A stretch of 64,000 nucleotides of DNA, from the NCBI GenBank assembly GCA_963792705.1, contig CAWBXD010000002.1, positions 248,001 to 312,000 on the forward strand, in the 5' to 3' direction. Under the pieces are notes generated by a model. The model was not told where the DNA came from, did no database searches, and was given only the letters and a program-made list of their open reading frames with translations. The translations under genes and the position numbers were made by a program. This DNA comes from JBBQVS01 sp963792705. Its GTDB lineage: Bacteria; Chloroflexota; Ktedonobacteria; Ktedonobacterales; Ktedonobacteraceae. Shown one piece after another: positions 63,582-64,000 of the stretch (positions are counted from its first letter, which is position 1; every line of letters begins with the position of its first letter).

Positions 63582-64000
63582 CTACACCTCTAATTCCTTC
63601 TCACCACGCACCTTGAGGCCCTGCTTCAAAATCTTCTCACGGAGTTTGAGAAGACCCTCAATGAGTGCTTCGGGACGGGGAGGACAGCCAGGAACATAAA
63701 CGTCCACTGGCACAATGGTATCGACGCCTTGAACGGTATAATAGCTATCATAGAACTCGCCACCAGAGTTGGCACATTGGCCCATACTCATGACCCATTT
63801 TGGTTCAGGCATTTGCTCCCAAAGAAGACGGAGGCGTGGACCCATCTTGACAGAGACGGTACCAGCCACAATCATCAGGTCGGCCTGACGAGGGCTAGAG
63901 CGAAACACTTCAGAGCCAAAACGCGAGAGGTCATATTGAGGTCCAGACGCTGACGCAATCATTTCGATAGCGCAACATGCGAGACCATAGCCTAGAGGCC
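63582..64000 (-). CDS. nuoB: NADH-quinone oxidoreductase subunit B, partial
   Basis: The C-terminal ~139 residues of NuoB, running off the right edge. PLGYGLACCAIE at the edge holds the paired Cys of the N2 cluster; the other ligands are in SMGQCANSGG and YVPGCPPRPEALIEGL. In complex I this subunit carries electrons to quinone. The downstream gene is only 3 nt away, and no nuoC or nuoD lies between, unlike the usual order. Confidence 0.92.
   Translation of the reverse strand, partial: PLGYGLACCAIEMIASASGPQYDLSRFGSEVFRSSPRQADLMIVAGTVSVKMGPRLRLLWEQMPEPKWVMSMGQCANSGGEFYDSYYTVQGVDTIVPVDVYVPGCPPRPEALIEGLLKLREKILKQGLKVRGEKELEV

Overview
The window looks like chromosomal DNA of a Ktedonobacteria-type member of the Chloroflexota. 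This rests on protein style, not a marker gene. It has several Hanks-type Ser/Thr kinases, two of them fused to long TPR arrays, Thr/Pro-rich spacers in exported proteins, Tat-type lipoprotein solute receptors, an ice-binding (DUF3494) protein, and complex-I-like genes in an unusual order. I see no rRNA, tRNA, CRISPR array, intact transposase or phage gene.

Layout. 1-2186 (minus): amino-acid ABC importer (ATPase, receptor, permease running off the left edge). 2390-7792 (plus): alpha/beta hydrolase, a GT2 / DUF2064 / radical-SAM cluster, M50-like membrane peptidase, LysE/ArgO exporter and SDR oxidoreductase. 7793-12693 (minus): hydrolase plus MurJ, a KGG stress protein and a histidine kinase/receiver pair. 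12958-18929 (plus): a Gln/Pro/Trp-rich membrane protein, GNAT, a ribbon-helix-helix/VOC fusion with a clear promoter and operator-like repeats, a HEAT protein and a Ser/Thr kinase. 18987-26123: CocE-like hydrolase, double-FHA protein, NadD-like nucleotidyltransferase, sedolisin, a small membrane protein and a macrolide-phosphotransferase-like kinase. 26725-30987 (plus): a second ABC importer (receptor, two permeases, ATPase). 31032-40055: kinase-TPR protein, aconitase, then a zinc-ribbon/pseudokinase/TPR protein beside its intact kinase paralogue. 40112-46836 (minus): MarR-controlled ABC-2 exporter with one permease broken by a single stop codon, and a PadR-controlled DHA2 MFS pump. 47667-56863: ice-binding protein, a second ABC-2 exporter behind an apparent transcription attenuator, phosphoesterase, a methyltransferase remnant, amidohydrolase and DUF4126 protein. 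56963-64000: GH1 beta-glycosidase, a small hypothetical protein, and a complex-I-like operon (NuoB, a NuoI/NuoE hybrid, NuoF, and a 2Fe-2S/GltD/ferredoxin fusion).

The most striking non-coding feature is a set of very long, mostly perfect inverted repeats (arms of about 13 to 33 bp) placed at gene ends. Several include the stop codons of one or both flanking genes and several lack a U-tract. A subset with TGTAGGG...CCCTACA ends is a dispersed repeat family. The best candidates for new biology are the RHH-VOC regulator with three half-sites, the kinase/pseudokinase TPR pair, the leader attenuator upstream of the 50898-52016 ABC operon, and the NuoB/IE/F/GltD operon.
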